A DNA stretch of 64,000 nucleotides, from the NCBI GenBank assembly GCA_019915015.1, contig JAHBBC010000046.1:1-64000 (forward strand), given 5' to 3'. This DNA comes from Auriscalpium vulgare (taxonomy: Eukaryota > Basidiomycota > Agaricomycetes > Russulales > Auriscalpiaceae). Below the pieces are notes generated by a model. That model saw only the letters and a list, made by a program, of their open reading frames with translations, was not told the DNA's origin and ran no database searches. The position numbers and the translations under genes were made by a program. Below, piece by piece: positions 62,300-64,000 of this stretch (its first letter is position 1; every line of letters begins with the position of its first letter).

Positions 62300-64000
62300 T
62301 GATCTAGGTGAAGATGAAGCCATCGCCATGATCATCGAAGGCGATGGCGACGACGCGCGCATCATTGCATATACCCCAATCGACGCCTCCGACGACTCCG
62401 CGATTCAAGCTGCCTACGTTACCGCCTCCGAAGCCCGCACGCATTTGCCAGAGTACGCAGCCCCGTCTTTCTTGAACAAAATATGTCCCGCAGAGCCTTG
62501 TAAATCACGTACGACTCCCGAATCAAATCTTGGTCACCAGTATATGTCGTCCGATCGCAAACCATCTCCGACTCAGAAACCGCGCTATCGACACCCACAT
62601 CTTGACGACGACACTCAGCAATATCTTGGACATTCCCCGCGACCACCGACCACTTTCTTGAACTCGTCCACATCGTCGCCTTCGCCTTCCGATCCCGAAC
62701 CAGTCGACATCTTTCTTGGCAAGAAGAAGTACAAGCCCGTCGCAGACAAAGTCCGACCCGTTCTTGGCACACTTCCTGACGGGTTTCGCATCGAGCGCAA
62801 CATCATCGGAGACCCCCTCGCATCCATGCCACCATTATCGACGCATCCCCCGCCCTTCGTTCACACCGGTCGATACACCCAAGAACGTCACGACAAGATG
62901 GACGCGAACCCCAGCTACGAATTCCTCACCCCGACCGAGCGCGATCTCTTGCACGACATCATCGTAAAGCAGAACGAGGCTTTCGCATGGGACGACACTG
63001 AACGCGGCAGCTTCAAGCCCGAATACTTCCCTCCGATCCAGATTCCTGTAGTCGCACACGTTCCATGGGTCGATCGCAACATCCCCATACCCCCGGGCAT
63101 CTACAACGACGTCTGCGCCATGATCAAACGGAAGATCGCGGCAGGTGTCTACGAGCCCTCGAACTCTTCCTATCGATCGAAGTGGTTCTGCGTCGCAAAG
63201 AAGGATGGCAAGAGTCTACGTATAGTCCACTCGCTCGAGCCACTCAATGCTGTCACGGTCGCACACTCCGGCGTCCCTCCGATCCAAGAACAACTTGCGG
63301 AACAGTTCGGAGGACGTGCCTGTGGTGGCATTCTCGACCTCTACGTCGGATACGACGAGCGACTCATCGACCCCCGATCCCGCGACTTCACGACCTTCCA
63401 GACGCCTTACGGAGCACTTCGTCTAGTCACCCTTCCGATGGGGTGGACGAACTCGGTCCCCATATTCCACGACGACGTCACGTTCATTTTGCAGGATGAG
63501 ATCCCGACCTTCACGGTGCCCTTCATCGACGATGTTCCCCTCAAAGGCCCCAAGTCCGACTATCGACTTTCCGATGGATCTTACGAGATGATCCCGGAAA
63601 ACAAGGACATTCGTCGCTTCGTCTGGGAGCACCTTACCAACGTCAATCGGATCCTCCAGCGCATGCGCTACTCCGGCGGTACCTTCTCCGGTCCCAAGTC
63701 GATACTCATCGCTCGCGAATTCACCGTCCTCCGACACCTCTGCACTCCGGAAGGTCGCCGCGCAGATCCGACCACAATCTCAGCCATCACGAACTGGGGT
63801 CCTCTCAAGGATCTTTCCGACGTTCGCGCCTTCCTTGGCACAGTCGGAGTCTGCAGGATATTCATCAAGGACTTCGCGAAGCATGCGTGGCCTCTCACCA
63901 AGCTCACACGGAAGGGTACGGAGTGGGAGTACGGTCCCGATCAGCACAAGGCGCAAGAGTACCTCAAAAACGCGCTGGTCAAGTCGGACGCCCTTCGAGC
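62280..64000 (+). CDS. Pol of gypsy-2, partial (window edge)
   Basis: The frame is open from about 62232 to the end of the window and overlaps the gag end by about 68 nt in the +1 frame. The reverse transcriptase is recognisable: KWFCVAKKDGKSLRIVHSLE, GGILDLYVGYDERLID (first catalytic Asp), FQTPYGALRLVTLPMGWTNS, and a PFIDDVPLKG box where Tyr-x-Asp-Asp is usual. The start of the connection/RNase H region follows (LGTVGVCRIFIKDFAKHAWPL, here shortened to LGTVGVCRIF and FAKHAWPL). RNase H and integrase lie beyond the edge. Confidence 0.88.
   Translation, partial: MAAPTFDDLGEDEAIAMIIEGDGDDARIIAYTPIDASDDSAIQAAYVTASEARTHLPEYAAPSFLNKICPAEPCKSRTTPESNLGHQYMSSDRKPSPTQKPRYRHPHLDDDTQQYLGHSPRPPTTFLNSSTSSPSPSDPEPVDIFLGKKKYKPVADKVRPVLGTLPDGFRIERNIIGDPLASMPPLSTHPPPFVHTGRYTQERHDKMDANPSYEFLTPTERDLLHDIIVKQNEAFAWDDTERGSFKPEYFPPIQIPVVAHVPWVDRNIPIPPGIYNDVCAMIKRKIAAGVYEPSNSSYRSKWFCVAKKDGKSLRIVHSLEPLNAVTVAHSGVPPIQEQLAEQFGGRACGGILDLYVGYDERLIDPRSRDFTTFQTPYGALRLVTLPMGWTNSVPIFHDDVTFILQDEIPTFTVPFIDDVPLKGPKSDYRLSDGSYEMIPENKDIRRFVWEHLTNVNRILQRMRYSGGTFSGPKSILIAREFTVLRHLCTPEGRRADPTTISAITNWGPLKDLSDVRAFLGTVGVCRIFIKDFAKHAWPLTKLTRKGTEWEYGPDQHKAQEYLKNALVKSDALR

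Larger units (their letters stand above)
58297..64000 (+). mobile_element. Second Ty3/gypsy-like retrotransposon (gypsy-2), partial
   Basis: LTR-like region, gag-protease and the first part of pol; it runs off the right edge. It has a base composition rich in TCG/CGATCG motifs, unlike gypsy-1. It apparently inserted into the third ORF of gypsy-1 at about 58.3 kb. Confidence 0.85.

Noticed and set aside
1..64000. tRNA or rRNA genes
   Set aside because: No cloverleaf with a GGTTCGAATCC-type T arm or rRNA segment was recognised by eye; a tRNA scan could overturn this.

Overview
The window looks like a segment of a basidiomycete (Agaricomycete-type) genome. Genes carry many short introns of about 43-78 nt with GTRNGY donors and CTRAY-like branch sites. 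There is an expanded family of F-box/LRR-like proteins, a PL14-type secreted polysaccharide lyase, a fungal kinase-like protein, small secreted peptides, and nested retrotransposons of the Ty3/gypsy and tyrosine-recombinase (DIRS/Ngaro) types. No bacterial-style operons, rRNA, CRISPR array or recognisable tRNA was seen.

Layout. 1-9.9 kb: two short secreted-peptide genes on the minus strand (1183-1404, 5039-5164), F-box gene A (2545-4581), a decayed secreted-peptide gene facing a deleted F-box gene (5.7-6.7 kb), and frame-broken F-box gene B (7-9 kb). 10.7-11.9 kb: a PL14 lyase with two introns. 12.7-14.5 kb: intact F-box gene D. 14.6-20.3 kb: mostly gene-poor repeat mosaic. 20.3-21.1 kb: a C2H2 zinc-finger gene. 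21.5-26.4 kb: duplicated blocks around F-box pseudogene C. 27.8-28.6 kb: the most interesting locus, a secreted precursor made of seven near-identical 39-nt exons, each with its own 60-nt intron. 29.7-32.1 kb: a divergent F-box pair around a palindromic telomere-like box, and a second member of the secreted-peptide family tail-to-tail with F-box gene F. 38.1-41.2 kb: a kinase-like gene and an orphan six-exon gene, divergently transcribed. 42.0-64.0 kb: three nested retrotransposons.

The minus-strand gene at 27797-28609 is predicted from splice signals to encode a signal peptide followed by seven copies of a 13-residue unit (RRDDVDGTPNQSW). Each unit carries a dibasic Kex2-type site, so the precursor should release multiple copies of an 11-residue peptide, DDVDGTPNQSW. 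At every exon end the donor overlaps an in-frame TGG-TGA, so an unspliced intron stops translation right after the peptide's final Trp. Two relatives in the window share its leader, intron position, intron 3' half and 3' UTR but have only one unit. In two places the relatives sit tail-to-tail with an F-box gene, in opposite orientation.

The transposon stack reads as successive insertions. A minus-strand tyrosine-recombinase retroelement (two identical 199-bp direct repeats at its 3' end) was entered by a chromodomain gypsy element, whose third ORF was then entered by a second gypsy element that runs off the window. Each element has an unusual expression feature: a stop-free 533-nt candidate intron holding a hexanucleotide satellite, an in-frame UGA between gag-protease and pol, and a +1 frame change. 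All gene models were read by eye from the sequence; no alignment or database search was possible.
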